From: Candidatus Saccharibacteria bacterium GW2011_GWC2_48_9
GTDB taxonomy: Bacteria > Patescibacteriota > Saccharimonadia > Saccharimonadales > Saccharimonadaceae
DNA length: 64,000 nt
Direction: 5' to 3'
Assembly (NCBI GenBank): GCA_001003725.1
Contig: LCPR01000005.1
Location: forward strand, 1-64,000
Positions 17,150 through 25,814 of the stretch are shown one piece after another; the stretch's first letter is position 1, and each line of letters starts with the position of its first letter. The notes under the pieces were generated by a model that worked only from the letters and a program-made list of their open reading frames with translations, made no database searches and was not told the origin of the DNA. The position numbers and the translations under genes are program-made.

Positions 17150-18358
17150 ATGAAAGATGCAATCAAAACAAACATATCAAAACTTCATCCAAAGCGGTTG
17201 GTGACATTAACTGAGACTTTTTTGCGAGATGAATCGATCAGTGGAAAGATTATTCTTGTTGCCGCATTGCTGTCGCTCATAGTAGTCAATTCGCCGTTTT
17301 ACGGATTTTACGATAGCTTCTGGCACCAAACATTTATGATAGGCAATTTGTCGCTGGATTTACGTCACTGGGTAAACGAAGCGCTGATGGCATTTTTCTT
17401 CTTGGTTGTGGGGCTGGAGATCAAGCGTGAGCTGGTGAAGGGTGAGCTACGGAAGTTCAAGACGGCAATTTTGCCGATTGGCGCGGCAGTTGGAGGCATG
17501 ATAGTGCCTGCACTCGTGTATTTTTATTTCAATATGAATACAGCTGGTAGTAACGGGTGGGGTATTCCTATCGCTACTGATATTGCGTTTGCTGTGGCAG
17601 TGCTAGCGTTGATCGGAACGAGGGCACCGCTTGCCTTAAAGATCTTCTTACTGACACTCGCAATTGTCGACGACATCGGCGCGATTACTATCATCGCATT
17701 GTTTTATGCTGAGGTGATTCACTATGGCTACTTAACGTTCTCACTTAGCTTGATGGCGGCCCTGTTCCTGCTTCGCCATAAGTTAGGCGATAAACTGACT
17801 CTTATGATTATCGCAAGTATCGTGCTATGGGTGACGACACATCTTTCGGGTGTGCACGCAAGCATTGTCGGCGCTATTATTGGCCTCATCACACCTATCC
17901 ATGCGTTACCGAATAAAGTGTCACTTAGCGAGAGAGTGGAGAAAGCGGTGCTACCGTTTAGTACATTTGTAGTGCTACCCATCTTTGCGTTCGCAAATGC
18001 AGTCTTTGTCATTTCTGCGCAAGCGTTTACGAGTAATCCTTCGGTGTTCTGGGGAATACTGCTAGGCCTTGTGGTCGGTAAGGTAGTTGGTATTACGCTC
18101 GCCGCATGGCTACTGCTAAAATTCCGTGTCGCCGAACTCCCCCGTGGAGTCACGATGCGTCATGTTACGGGAGTAGGTTTCTTGGCTGGTATCGGGTTTA
18201 CGGTATCGATATTCATCACCGAGTTGGCATTTACGGATAGTCAGCACATGGTAGAAGCGGCAAAAGCTGGCGTATTCGTCGGCTCGTTTGCCAGCGCGAT
18301 ACTTGGTTCGTTGTTGCTTGTCGGTAGGTTCCGGCGTACACGTTTGAACCGCGAGTAG
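17150..18358 (+). CDS. nhaA: Na+/H+ antiporter NhaA
   Basis: 402 residues, about 11-12 membrane segments, with the NhaA landmarks: FFLVVGLEIKRE near the first third, the ion-binding Asp pair in LAIVDDIGAI, and GIGFTVSIFI near the end. Exchanges sodium for protons to control internal pH and sodium. The length is normal. TACTAT is 17 bases before the ATG; no clear Shine-Dalgarno site. Confidence 0.96.
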   Translation: MKDAIKTNISKLHPKRLVTLTETFLRDESISGKIILVAALLSLIVVNSPFYGFYDSFWHQTFMIGNLSLDLRHWVNEALMAFFFLVVGLEIKRELVKGELRKFKTAILPIGAAVGGMIVPALVYFYFNMNTAGSNGWGIPIATDIAFAVAVLALIGTRAPLALKIFLLTLAIVDDIGAITIIALFYAEVIHYGYLTFSLSLMAALFLLRHKLGDKLTLMIIASIVLWVTTHLSGVHASIVGAIIGLITPIHALPNKVSLSERVEKAVLPFSTFVVLPIFAFANAVFVISAQAFTSNPSVFWGILLGLVVGKVVGITLAAWLLLKFRVAELPRGVTMRHVTGVGFLAGIGFTVSIFITELAFTDSQHMVEAAKAGVFVGSFASAILGSLLLVGRFRRTRLNRE

Positions 18359-18394
18359 ATACTCATACATACTTGGCACTACATCTACTTAGTG

Positions 18395-18429
18395 ATACTA
18401 TATAGAGGTACTACGTAATACTATATAGA
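18395..18429 (+). promoter_or_regulatory. direct repeats before the padR gene, likely operator
   Basis: The 12-base sequence ATACTATATAGA occurs twice (18395-18406 and 18418-18429), start to start 23 bases, just before padR. The spacing of about two helical turns puts both copies on one DNA face. It may combine promoter and autoregulatory sites. Confidence 0.55.
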
Positions 18430-18439
18430 ACGGATACCA

Positions 18440-18760
18440 TTGAATAATACTACAGAAATGCTTAAAGGGGTGCTGGAGGGTAGTATTCTCGAGGTCATCA
18501 GTCGTAACACTACCTATGGCTACGATATTACCCAGCAGCTTCGTACGCTTGGGTTCGAAGATATTGTAGAGGGAACTGTCTATACGATACTTGTGCGACT
18601 TGAGAAAAATAAATTAGTACGTACTGAGAAGCGACCATCGGCAATCGGTCCACCTCGCAAATTTTATAGCCTCACAGATCTAGGTTACAAGGAGCTTCAT
18701 ACTTTTTGGGCTAGATGGGATTTTGTTTCATCAAAGATTAATGAATTAAGGAGAGGGTAA
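18440..18760 (+). CDS. PadR-family transcriptional regulator
   Basis: Winged helix protein of 106 residues: ILEVISRNTTYGYDITQQL, then EGTVYTILVRLEKNKLV, then GPPRKFYSLTDLGYKEL, the PadR core. The start is uncertain: TTG at 18440 or ATG at 18458. PadR proteins usually repress their own operon, and the direct repeats just upstream fit that. The next gene, DUF1048, follows with no gap. Confidence 0.88.
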   Translation: MNNTTEMLKGVLEGSILEVISRNTTYGYDITQQLRTLGFEDIVEGTVYTILVRLEKNKLVRTEKRPSAIGPPRKFYSLTDLGYKELHTFWARWDFVSSKINELRRG

Positions 18761-19105
18761 ATGAGTAAGATACTTGATAGATTAGTCGGTAGTTTGGACG
18801 AGAAGCGAGAGTATAAGAAAATCGAAGCACGTGCACGTGCATTGCCGAGTGAATACTCTACTGCATACAGTGAGATAAAGAAGTATATATTTAATACCTC
18901 TGGTATTGTAACGATGGATCCACTCAAGGTGCTAGTCGACATATTAGAAGAAGCAGCTGCAAATAACAAGCGAGTACTTGAAGTAACTGGGCCGGATGTT
19001 GCAGCCTTTGCGGATGAGCTTGTGAGGGGCGAGCATTCGTATCACGAAGAGCAGCGAAATAAACTCAACGCAACGATCACGAAGAGGCTAGGCAGAAAAG
19101 AATAG
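18761..19105 (+). CDS. DUF1048 family protein, partner of PadR
   Basis: 114 residues, soluble, mostly helical, with the DUF1048 pattern LPSEYSTAYSEIKKYIF. The pairing of a PadR regulator with a DUF1048 protein is a known arrangement, though the role is not. It starts immediately after padR, with a GGAGAGGG site inside the end of padR. Confidence 0.8.
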   Translation: MSKILDRLVGSLDEKREYKKIEARARALPSEYSTAYSEIKKYIFNTSGIVTMDPLKVLVDILEEAAANNKRVLEVTGPDVAAFADELVRGEHSYHEEQRNKLNATITKRLGRKE

Positions 19106-19127
19106 GCAATAGTACAAAGCGAGTATA

Positions 19128-19733
19128 CTACTGATTGTTTTCTGCGCCTGTTTTGAGGTCGGCGAGCATAGTCTCCAGAGATTCGCCTAGCTGACTCTTT
19201 AGGGAGGATTGGAGGACAAAGGCGGTCAACCCTTCCCAGGACTCCTTGGATACGACTCTTGTTTTACCTTCAACTTCTGTAAGGCTCCAGCTATGCACGG
19301 CAAAGATACCAAATGTTTTGCCCACCCATACGACCTTATCTTTTTGAACGACCTTTATTTGCGAATTGATAGCGCCAGACTCAGTGTTCCATCTGAAGTT
19401 TGTACCCCGAGTAAATTCACCCTCGATAGATGCGTCGCTGACTGATTTGTTCCATTGCGACCATTCGTTGATGTCTGTAAGTGTTGCCAAGACTGTCTCG
19501 GGCGACGCATCTATGACTGTCTCTCGTGACTCAACGATGACTGCATCACTGTTTACGGATGAGTATTCTTTGGCCATTTTATGTTCGACATAAAAAAAGT
19601 TTATACCGATGGCTAAGACGACAATTCCGACGAACGACGCGACACACAATAACAATATTTTTTTCAAGCTGTTATTCCAATCCAAGACAAGGTCTTTGTT
19701 AAGGCTTTGTACGCACTTAACTATAGCAGACAT
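19128..19733 (-). CDS. membrane-anchored SRPBCC (START-like) protein
   Basis: An N-terminal membrane helix (about residues 25-47), then a START-like ligand-binding fold: ETVIDASPETVLATLTDINEWSQWNKSV, a middle beta region, and a C-terminal helix with LGESLETMLADLK. The ligand is unknown. The ATG at 19733 has no clear signal, and a TATAGT lies just inside the frame, so a shorter leaderless form starting at a TTG is possible. Confidence 0.75.
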   Translation of the reverse strand: MSAIVKCVQSLNKDLVLDWNNSLKKILLLCVASFVGIVVLAIGINFFYVEHKMAKEYSSVNSDAVIVESRETVIDASPETVLATLTDINEWSQWNKSVSDASIEGEFTRGTNFRWNTESGAINSQIKVVQKDKVVWVGKTFGIFAVHSWSLTEVEGKTRVVSKESWEGLTAFVLQSSLKSQLGESLETMLADLKTGAENNQ

Positions 19734-19828
19734 TCGGGTTCGATGCCTGTCGGCACTACTATCTCATTGTGTCGTAGATACAAGCCTGTAATTTTTATTC
19801 TGGCGCGTGGGTAGTATACTATAATCGA

Positions 19829-21637
19829 ATGGTAAAAAAGCAAAAGCTGACACTGAAGAAGTATTTGACATCGATCGGCCGCGTAGGGATGACATCTTTT
19901 CGGTTGTCGCCAATCGCAGGGATTGTACAACTTATCGACAGTGTTGTGCGTGCACTACTACCGATCGCGACGACTTATTTTGCTGCGCTCACGACGTCGG
20001 CGCTTGCGGCGGCATATGCAGGTGATCCAGATGCCGCCCAAAACGTATTTGTGTATGTGTTGATTACTTCTGGTATTAGCGTAGTGATGCTGCTATGGAA
20101 TAGTATCAGTAATTATATCTCGCAAAAAACCCGCTACGTCATCGATGCGGCAGTAGAAGATAAAATGCGGCAGCATTTTGGATCTCTTCCGTTTGAGCTA
20201 TATGACGATAAAGATGTCATCGATCTTCAGGAAAAGGCTCGCAGGTTTAGCTACGTCTTTAGTACGGTCTTTAACACAATCGGCTCCATGATTGTGAGTA
20301 TCGTCGGCTCTATCGGAGCACTTGTCGCGTTGACGTTTGTCAATGCTTGGCTTGCGCTAGCAGTGACGATTGCAATCATACCAGGCATTGTTATTCAGCT
20401 GCGGCTCGCTAGGCAGCAGGCGCGACACTGGGAAGGTAATATCACCAATCGCAGGCGCATGGGAAACATGGGCTGGATGCTAGCAGATTCGCGTAATATG
20501 GCAGAACTGCGTATGTACGGAGTACTGAAGCACATCATGAAAAACTACGCGAAACTACGCGAAAAAGACGAGAAACAACGTCTAGATTTTGAGCTCAGAT
20601 CTATATGGAAGCAGACCTTGGCGGACGTTGGTGAGGCACTAGTAGAGCTAGGCGCACTTATATGGATTGTTCTAGAAATAATTGCACGTGCTCAGCCTGT
20701 CGGCCAGTTTCTTTTTGTCCAGCAAATGGTTAGTCGTGCGATGGGGCAGGCGAGCAGTCTTGCGGTTCAGCTCGGAAGTATAGATGAGGACCTAGCAAAT
20801 CTTGTGGACTACCAGAGATTTATGGATATCGCAGTTGAGAAAGAAAAGACACAGGCTATTCAACATGTGCCGCAGCGTATCGAGATCGACAAAGTGACGT
20901 TTCGCTATCCCAAGACTAATGCAGCGGTGCTCGACGAAGTGTCGATGGTCATCACGGCTGGTCAACATGTGGCGATAGTAGGTGAAAACGGAGCTGGCAA
21001 AAGTACGCTCATTAAGCTTATTATGGGTCTCTATAGTCCAAATCATGGGGAAATTCGTGTCGATGGATTGTCTCTTGCCGATGTCACACCGGAGTCTTGG
21101 CATCGACACATTGCTATGCTCGGTCAAGAATTTATTAGTTACTACTTTGCAACAATTGACGAAAACATCACACTGGGCGACGTGAGTCGCGTGGCTAGCA
21201 GTGCGCGGGTGAAGGCGGCTATGGATAAAGCCGAGTTTGCAGATGTCGTGAAAAAGCTGGAGCATGGCGGTAATACCTATATTGAGCGATGGATGGCAGA
21301 GAATAACGATGAGGCAACTGCGACGGAGCTCAGTGGCGGACAGTATCAGCGACTTGCACTTGCGCGTAACTTCTACCGCGATTCGCCTATTATCATACTC
21401 GACGAGCCGACGAGCGCAATTGATGCGCTGGCTGAGTCACGCATATTCAAGCGTTTATTTGCTGATACTGACAAAACTATTATCACCATCAGCCATCGGT
21501 TGAGCACTGTTGAAAAAGCCGATGTGATCTATATGCTCGAGCAGGGCAAAATCGTAGAACAAGGTACGCATAAAGAATTAGTTTCACAACGAGGCGCATA
21601 TTTCCGTATGTTTGAAAGCCAAATCAGCGGTAGTTAG
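19829..21637 (+). CDS. ABC exporter, fused permease and ATPase
   Basis: A half-transporter of 602 residues: about 330 residues with six membrane helices, then an ATPase with Walker A GENGAGKST, signature LSGGQYQRLALAR, Walker B IIILDEPTS and H-loop ISHRLS. It would work as a homodimer, exporting lipid, peptide or drug; the substrate cannot be told. TATACT lies eight bases before the ATG (leaderless). Confidence 0.92.
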   Translation: MVKKQKLTLKKYLTSIGRVGMTSFRLSPIAGIVQLIDSVVRALLPIATTYFAALTTSALAAAYAGDPDAAQNVFVYVLITSGISVVMLLWNSISNYISQKTRYVIDAAVEDKMRQHFGSLPFELYDDKDVIDLQEKARRFSYVFSTVFNTIGSMIVSIVGSIGALVALTFVNAWLALAVTIAIIPGIVIQLRLARQQARHWEGNITNRRRMGNMGWMLADSRNMAELRMYGVLKHIMKNYAKLREKDEKQRLDFELRSIWKQTLADVGEALVELGALIWIVLEIIARAQPVGQFLFVQQMVSRAMGQASSLAVQLGSIDEDLANLVDYQRFMDIAVEKEKTQAIQHVPQRIEIDKVTFRYPKTNAAVLDEVSMVITAGQHVAIVGENGAGKSTLIKLIMGLYSPNHGEIRVDGLSLADVTPESWHRHIAMLGQEFISYYFATIDENITLGDVSRVASSARVKAAMDKAEFADVVKKLEHGGNTYIERWMAENNDEATATELSGGQYQRLALARNFYRDSPIIILDEPTSAIDALAESRIFKRLFADTDKTIITISHRLSTVEKADVIYMLEQGKIVEQGTHKELVSQRGAYFRMFESQISGS

Positions 21638-21663
21638 TGCCGCGTCGCGTGTAATTTCAATAA

Positions 21664-21757
21664 CTTACCTCAAAGTTGATGGTTCGCTCAACACTGAGGT
21701 AAGCTGTACGATCAGTTCGTCGTACTTGGGTGGCAGTCTGGCTGCCACCCAAGTACG
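21664..21757. terminator. two hairpins between convergent genes
   Basis: First hairpin: 21664-21672 with 21695-21703, with a small inner stem. Second: a perfect 16-base inverted repeat, 21721-21736 with 21742-21757, 5-base loop. The first fits the ABC gene, the second the GC-rich peptidase gene. Neither is followed by a good T tract. Confidence 0.6.
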
Positions 21758-21764
21758 TAGTCGA

Positions 21765-22520
21765 CTAGATCAAGGCGTTCGGAGTGCCGCAGGCCTGCAG
21801 TCCACCCGCAACGCCCTGCTCGAAGAGCATGGCACGGACGGTTCCTGGGCTGTGCGCATTGCCCGAACCCTCGGGTGATCCGATGCGGCTGTAGACGCTC
21901 GTCGCGTAGGTGACGTCAGCACTGGTGTACCAGCCCTGCTCGACACCGTACTTGAAGAACGCCCCACTGGCGCAATCGGCTTGATCTTCGAAAGCCGTGC
22001 CGGCGTACCCCGCGTAGGCATACGTGCCACCGGCGCGAGGTTCAGTCTGCAGGTGATGTCCCAGTTCGTGGGACAGAATCGCTGCAATACCAACCTTGGT
22101 GCCGCCATCGGTGATCTGTGGCAACTGGCCTAGGCCGACGTAGACGCGGTCGATTGTCGCGCAGTAGACCGAAGCGCCGTAGATGTATCCACACGGAAGT
22201 CGTGGATCCAATACCACGCCAGCTGCGTACTGCGTGACAGCGCGAAACGACGGTCGCACGGTCGTACTGCCGTACTCGCTCTGCAGAAACTGCTCGATCC
22301 TGCCGACAGCACACTCACTGCCGTTCCTGAGGTTGTAGTCCTCGGGAAGTGCGCACTTTGCGGTGTTGCCGGGTATGTCGTGCGTCCCCAGGGCAGGGAA
22401 GCCTGTTGCGGCGTTCGCCGGTGCGGATCCCAGTAGGGGTAGAAGCACGGCGATCACAATTGCTGCAACCGCCGTGACGACGGGTCTTGTTTTCTTCGCG
22501 GAAACCCGAGAAGATGACAT
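21765..22520 (-). CDS. secreted neutral zinc metallopeptidase, YpfJ-like
   Basis: 251 residues. A signal peptide ends near APANAA (about residue 38). The catalytic site ILSHELGHHLQ and, about 30 residues on, the third-ligand segment FEDQADCASG match the putative neutral zinc metallopeptidase family (PF04228). Six cysteines in the secreted part fit disulfides. The ATG at 22520 has GGAGG upstream. GC content, Ala/Gly/Pro codon use and the Shine-Dalgarno site look actinobacterial and differ from the neighbours. It could act on the host envelope or extracellular proteins; that is inference. Confidence 0.85.
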   Translation of the reverse strand: MSSSRVSAKKTRPVVTAVAAIVIAVLLPLLGSAPANAATGFPALGTHDIPGNTAKCALPEDYNLRNGSECAVGRIEQFLQSEYGSTTVRPSFRAVTQYAAGVVLDPRLPCGYIYGASVYCATIDRVYVGLGQLPQITDGGTKVGIAAILSHELGHHLQTEPRAGGTYAYAGYAGTAFEDQADCASGAFFKYGVEQGWYTSADVTYATSVYSRIGSPEGSGNAHSPGTVRAMLFEQGVAGGLQACGTPNALI

Positions 22521-22671
22521 GCTATCCTCCGATAAGTCGTGTGACACTATGGATGAGTACTGATCGTACAAAGAATAACTTTACACTAAAAAAGAAAAAA
22601 TGTCGAGAGCCGCGATGCTCGGCATGACGAAAACAATATAACAATACTATACGCAGTGGTATAGTAAAAGC

Positions 22672-22917
22672 ATGAATAAGCATCTTCCTCGCAAAATCAC
22701 AGACATCAAAGGCAAAGTTGCGCTCGCTGAGTTGCAGCGCACACACTTTATCGTAGTCATGCTCTCGATCGGGCTCATTGTTTTGCTCGCTGTGCATATG
22801 CTCCAGTTGACTGGCTTCGGCTTCGCGCTGGGTGTGACTGCGGTTACGCTATTGGTGATCTTGTCGCTCATGTCACTTTTTACTGCCATCGGCTTATCGA
22901 AACTAATCAAGAAATAG
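22672..22917 (+). CDS. small membrane protein, 81 aa
   Basis: Two membrane segments (about residues 26-45 and 50-75) with basic ends. I do not recognise it. TATAGT lies six bases before the ATG, so it is a leaderless gene of the native type. Confidence 0.6.
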   Translation: MNKHLPRKITDIKGKVALAELQRTHFIVVMLSIGLIVLLAVHMLQLTGFGFALGVTAVTLLVILSLMSLFTAIGLSKLIKK

Positions 22918-22959
22918 TATATTTCTAATAAATCAAAAAGTTATTTTGTATATAATGAA

Positions 22960-22985
22960 AATACGTCGACATTACTCGACGTATT
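22960..22985. terminator. terminator hairpin
   Basis: Perfect 10-base inverted repeat (22960-22969 with 22976-22985), AT at the outer end, between the convergent 22672 and 23008 genes; it probably serves both. Confidence 0.65.
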
Positions 22986-23007
22986 CATAGAAGTAAATGC
23001 TAAAAAT

Positions 23008-23199
23008 CTAGTAAGATTTCTTAGCGCCGTCTTCGATTGCTTTTTCGGCATTCGCTTTTGACATCATCGCACATACAGTTGTGCCACATTTCTCGTGCTT
23101 GCCTTTAGCCATAAAGCCACCTTTTGCAGTTTGGTGAACTTCAGGAGCCGATAGTTCAACGCCCTTTTCTTTACACTTTACACAGTATCCCGTAGCCAT
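23008..23199 (-). CDS. DUF5679-like zinc-binding small protein
   Basis: 63 residues with YCVKCKEKGVE at the start and CGTTVC in the middle, giving two Cys pairs that would bind zinc, as in DUF5679. The rest is Lys-rich. An AGAGAG site lies before the ATG. The role is unknown, perhaps linked to the ribosome or nucleic acid. Confidence 0.7.
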   Translation of the reverse strand: MATGYCVKCKEKGVELSAPEVHQTAKGGFMAKGKHEKCGTTVCAMMSKANAEKAIEDGAKKSY

Positions 23200-23291
23200 A
23201 CATCTCTCTTTCTATATTGATTACTCGATATATTATAGCGCGTTTACGCTATGTACCTACAATAAAAACATAAAATCACTCTTAATTGAAG

Positions 23292-23345
23292 AGCCCCTCG
23301 GGGCACCTTCAACTTTCGCGAGAAAGTGAGATGCCCGTCGGGGCT
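23292..23345 (-). terminator. nested GC-rich hairpin after the 23353 gene
   Basis: Outer stem AGCCCC/GGGGCT (23292-23297 with 23340-23345), then an inner GGGCA/TGCCC stem and an apical ACTTTC/GAAAGT stem. A long single hairpin directly behind the stop codon, similar in style to those of the other GC-rich genes. Confidence 0.6.
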
Positions 23346-23352
23346 GGGTAGA

Positions 23353-23952
23353 TCAGGCCTTCACAAGGGGGTTGACCGTGAAGTAGGGCTCTCGCCCGTG
23401 GACTCCGCTTCCGATGATTCGGAGGAACTGGCGGTCGAAATCCACCTGAGCTGGAAGACTCTCGTGCGGCGTGACGATGCCGATACGGTGAACCGCACCG
23501 GCCTGCATGAGGACGGCGTCCTCGTACGGGTAGTGGCTGGCATGGTCACCGATGTCACCATCTTGCGAGGTGTCCTCGTGCTCGGTATCCCACAGCGCAC
23601 AACTGCCGTCCAGGTTGTTCGCAAGAAGTACCTGTGTGTTGCGCTCGAGCATGACGTTGGTCGAGGCTCCCCAGCCCCAGCCGTATCTACCGCCAGCTCG
23701 AAGTCCGGCTTCGGTGTGGATTGCTCGGCCGAACTTGGCGCGAGCTCCGCGGTGGGGCGCTCCCATGGAAACTGGCGACTCATCGATGGTGAGATACCCG
23801 ATGTCGCCCTTGTCGATGAACGTCGACTCCAGGATGCTCCTGTACGCGGCGTACTCGTCCGGAACAGATTCCGGCCTGCCCTGGATGTACGGCATCATCA
23901 GGCAACGAAGACCCGAATATTCGGGAAATGTCACCGTTCCGACTTGTATCAT
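23353..23952 (-). CDS. GC-rich orphan gene, unknown 199-aa protein
   Basis: Not recognised. Soluble, with no signal peptide or membrane segment; the composition is rich in Gly, Arg, Asp and Tyr, with many His and three Cys. The ATG at 23952 with AAGGAG five bases away is preferred over the GTG at 23958. It has its own TATAAT box (minus strand 24005-24010), a leader of about 45 bases and a long GC-rich hairpin behind the stop. Codon use differs strongly from both neighbours, so recent transfer is likely. Confidence 0.6.
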   Translation of the reverse strand: MIQVGTVTFPEYSGLRCLMMPYIQGRPESVPDEYAAYRSILESTFIDKGDIGYLTIDESPVSMGAPHRGARAKFGRAIHTEAGLRAGGRYGWGWGASTNVMLERNTQVLLANNLDGSCALWDTEHEDTSQDGDIGDHASHYPYEDAVLMQAGAVHRIGIVTPHESLPAQVDFDRQFLRIIGSGVHGREPYFTVNPLVKA

Positions 23953-23983
23953 AGCCACTCCTTGTGTCCAGAAACTCTACACA

Positions 23984-24010
23984 CATCCGGATGGATGCGA
24001 TAAGATTATA
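23984..24010 (-). promoter_or_regulatory. promoter and palindrome before the 23353 gene
   Basis: TATAAT on the minus strand at 24005-24010 and a perfect palindrome CATCCGGATG at 23984-23993, which would lie a few bases after the transcription start. A repressor site is plausible; no -35 box is clear. Confidence 0.45.
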
Positions 24011-24152
24011 ATACAATAAAAAATACACTACGTAAATATCGACCTGGTAGCAACAAACAACTCTATCGGTATATGGGTGTGTTTGCGCTCAATGTCTCTT
24101 GCGCAGCGTTATTATCTAGATCTACAAGTAGTTGTGTACGATTAAAATCTGC

Positions 24153-24470
24153 CTATAGCTCGGCCAGCTCGTATACATCAATAGCAGGTTCCTCGTACGA
24201 GTGATTCTTGCGAATTGCCGCTATGACACTTTTAACATTTTCACTGTTGCAGGTAATCTCAATTCTATCTTCTTCAACCTCTTCAAGCGCACCGACTTTT
24301 CCTATGGTTGGGTTAGCGCCATAGATAGGCAAAAAGCGTCCGATACCTTTTACCGAAAAACTACAATGCGTATAGTTTCCAACCTTGCCACCTCCCGCAT
24401 CTCCAATTGTGCGCCTCAGCTGATCTGCTTCATGTGAGGGAACGGTAACAACAACTTTATAAGTACTCAT
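24153..24470 (-). CDS. NIF3/YqfO-like CutA-fold domain protein
   Basis: 105 residues that resemble the domain inserted in YqfO/NIF3 proteins: YKVVVTVP, GGGKVGNYTHCSFS, GRFLPIYGANPTIG and a C-terminal HSYEEPAIDVYEL. Free-standing forms exist; a role in metal or ligand sensing is suspected. TATTAT lies six bases before the ATG (leaderless). Confidence 0.8.
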   Translation of the reverse strand: MSTYKVVVTVPSHEADQLRRTIGDAGGGKVGNYTHCSFSVKGIGRFLPIYGANPTIGKVGALEEVEEDRIEITCNSENVKSVIAAIRKNHSYEEPAIDVYELAEL

Positions 24471-24573
24471 AGCTCAATAATACCAAAACAGATGCCTGTA
24501 AGGTTACGAATCTAGTAAATATATTTGATTTGAGATCTGATCGTCTATAGTCTCTGGGTGTTATAATCATTTC

Positions 24574-25122
24574 ATGAGCGAAATACTTGATGTAGTCAAT
24601 GATAATGACGAGGTTGTTGGGCAAGCTGAGCGTGATCGCGTTCATAGCGAAGGGCTGGTGTGTCGCCTTGTGTACGTTTGTTTCTATACGGCAAACGGCG
24701 AGATAATCCTGCAAAAGAGGAGCGATACTAAAAAGAATGATCCTGGTAAGCTCACTACGACAGTAAGTGGGCATGTTGGTAGCGGCCAGACGTACCTGGA
24801 GGCTGCCGTCAGAGAGACGGTGGAGGAGAGTGGTATTAAGGTCTTACCTGAAGATTTAACAAGTCTAGGCATCGCGAGGGCGGACTACGTACAAGGTGAG
24901 TATGTAAGTAATGCAATGCGTGGATTATTTGCTTATAAGTTCGACGGCGATATTTCAGATTTGAAAGTTGAAGACGGTGAAGGCGCTGGTTTTGAGACAT
25001 TCGATATTGATGAACTTGAAAGAGAATTAGTGTCAAATCCAGACAAATTTGCTCTTCTGCTTGCCGATGAAGCTGGTAAAAGCTTAGTAAAAAATATTAA
25101 AACACTGCTCGATAGAAAGTGA
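24574..25122 (+). CDS. Nudix hydrolase, isopentenyl-diphosphate isomerase-like
   Basis: 182 residues. The N-terminus with NDEVVGQAERDRVHSEG and the Nudix box place it among the IDI/YfcD-like Nudix proteins. In the box (about residues 66-90) the REXXEE core is intact as RETVEE, but the Glu of G-x5-E is Gln. True type I IDI needs a catalytic Cys and Glu that I cannot confirm, so hydrolase activity on a nucleotide or diphosphate is as likely. TATAAT lies six bases before the ATG. If it does isomerise IPP it could support the carotenoid operon. Confidence 0.8.
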   Translation: MSEILDVVNDNDEVVGQAERDRVHSEGLVCRLVYVCFYTANGEIILQKRSDTKKNDPGKLTTTVSGHVGSGQTYLEAAVRETVEESGIKVLPEDLTSLGIARADYVQGEYVSNAMRGLFAYKFDGDISDLKVEDGEGAGFETFDIDELERELVSNPDKFALLLADEAGKSLVKNIKTLLDRK

Positions 25123-25184
25123 ATCTATTCGGGTTCAGAAGAGTCAATATATTTCGAAACTTTGCAGTAGCTGGGCAAATGTAA

Positions 25185-25637
25185 CTAGATTCCTTTTGGA
25201 AAACCGATCGACCGTAGATCTTCAGCAAGTAGTTTCCATTGCCACTCGCGCTCAGCCTTAAGCTTCTCCTTTTGCAGCTCTTTGGGGTAGAAAAGCACCG
25301 CTGCTTTAGCGGCGTAATCGGCGGCATGCGAGCAGTGGTTGTACATATGTGCGACAGCAGCCGCTTGTCCAGCTGCTCTTGCCGCGGCGATGGCGGCGGG
25401 TGACACTGCGTCTCGAGCGGCGGCATGGGCAGCAAATGCGGCAGTTCGACATTCTACCATAGTCTTTTCACCTCTAATCCAGGCATGGAGCGTTTCAATT
25501 GCTAATGCCGGTCGTTTATCTAGATCTTCACTCTCTTCAAATAGGTGGAGAGAGCGTTCGGCGCACGAAGCTGCCCACTGCGCAAGTTTATGATGCGTAT
25601 CGACGTCGGGGTTTGAGAACTTAGTCTTTTCGGTCAT
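25185..25637 (-). CDS. Imm5-like orphan immunity protein
   Basis: 150 residues, all helical and Ala-rich: LAQWAASCAERSLHLFE, then AIETLHAWIRGE, and AAFAAHAAARDA...AAGQAAAVAHM. This is the pattern of putative immunity proteins (Imm5) of polymorphic toxin systems, common in Actinobacteria. No toxin gene is next to it, so it may protect against toxins of the host or of neighbours. The ATG at 25637 has TATAAT six bases upstream. Confidence 0.8.
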   Translation of the reverse strand: MTEKTKFSNPDVDTHHKLAQWAASCAERSLHLFEESEDLDKRPALAIETLHAWIRGEKTMVECRTAAFAAHAAARDAVSPAAIAAARAAGQAAAVAHMYNHCSHAADYAAKAAVLFYPKELQKEKLKAEREWQWKLLAEDLRSIGFPKGI

Positions 25638-25814
25638 ACAGCTATTATAGCCGAATACAGAATTGAAGCTTGATATCTGATGGTTGGCGGAATTGAAATT
25701 TACATAGGCTGAGCTAGAAACATTGTGCGTTATCAATCCTGGCGAGGTATGGTGGCCATAGACAGTTTCAATACATCAAGGCATGTATTGAATAAACACA
25801 AGTTCCAGGTGTTG

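Noticed and set aside
21637-21765. Insertion sequence remnant with inverted repeats
   Set aside because: The repeats form simple hairpins between converging genes; no transposase or target duplication is seen.
23326-24003. Long plus-strand frame of 225 codons opposite the 23353 gene
   Set aside because: It is a shadow of the GC-rich minus-strand gene; the minus frame has a promoter, a Shine-Dalgarno site and a hairpin end, the plus frame has none.
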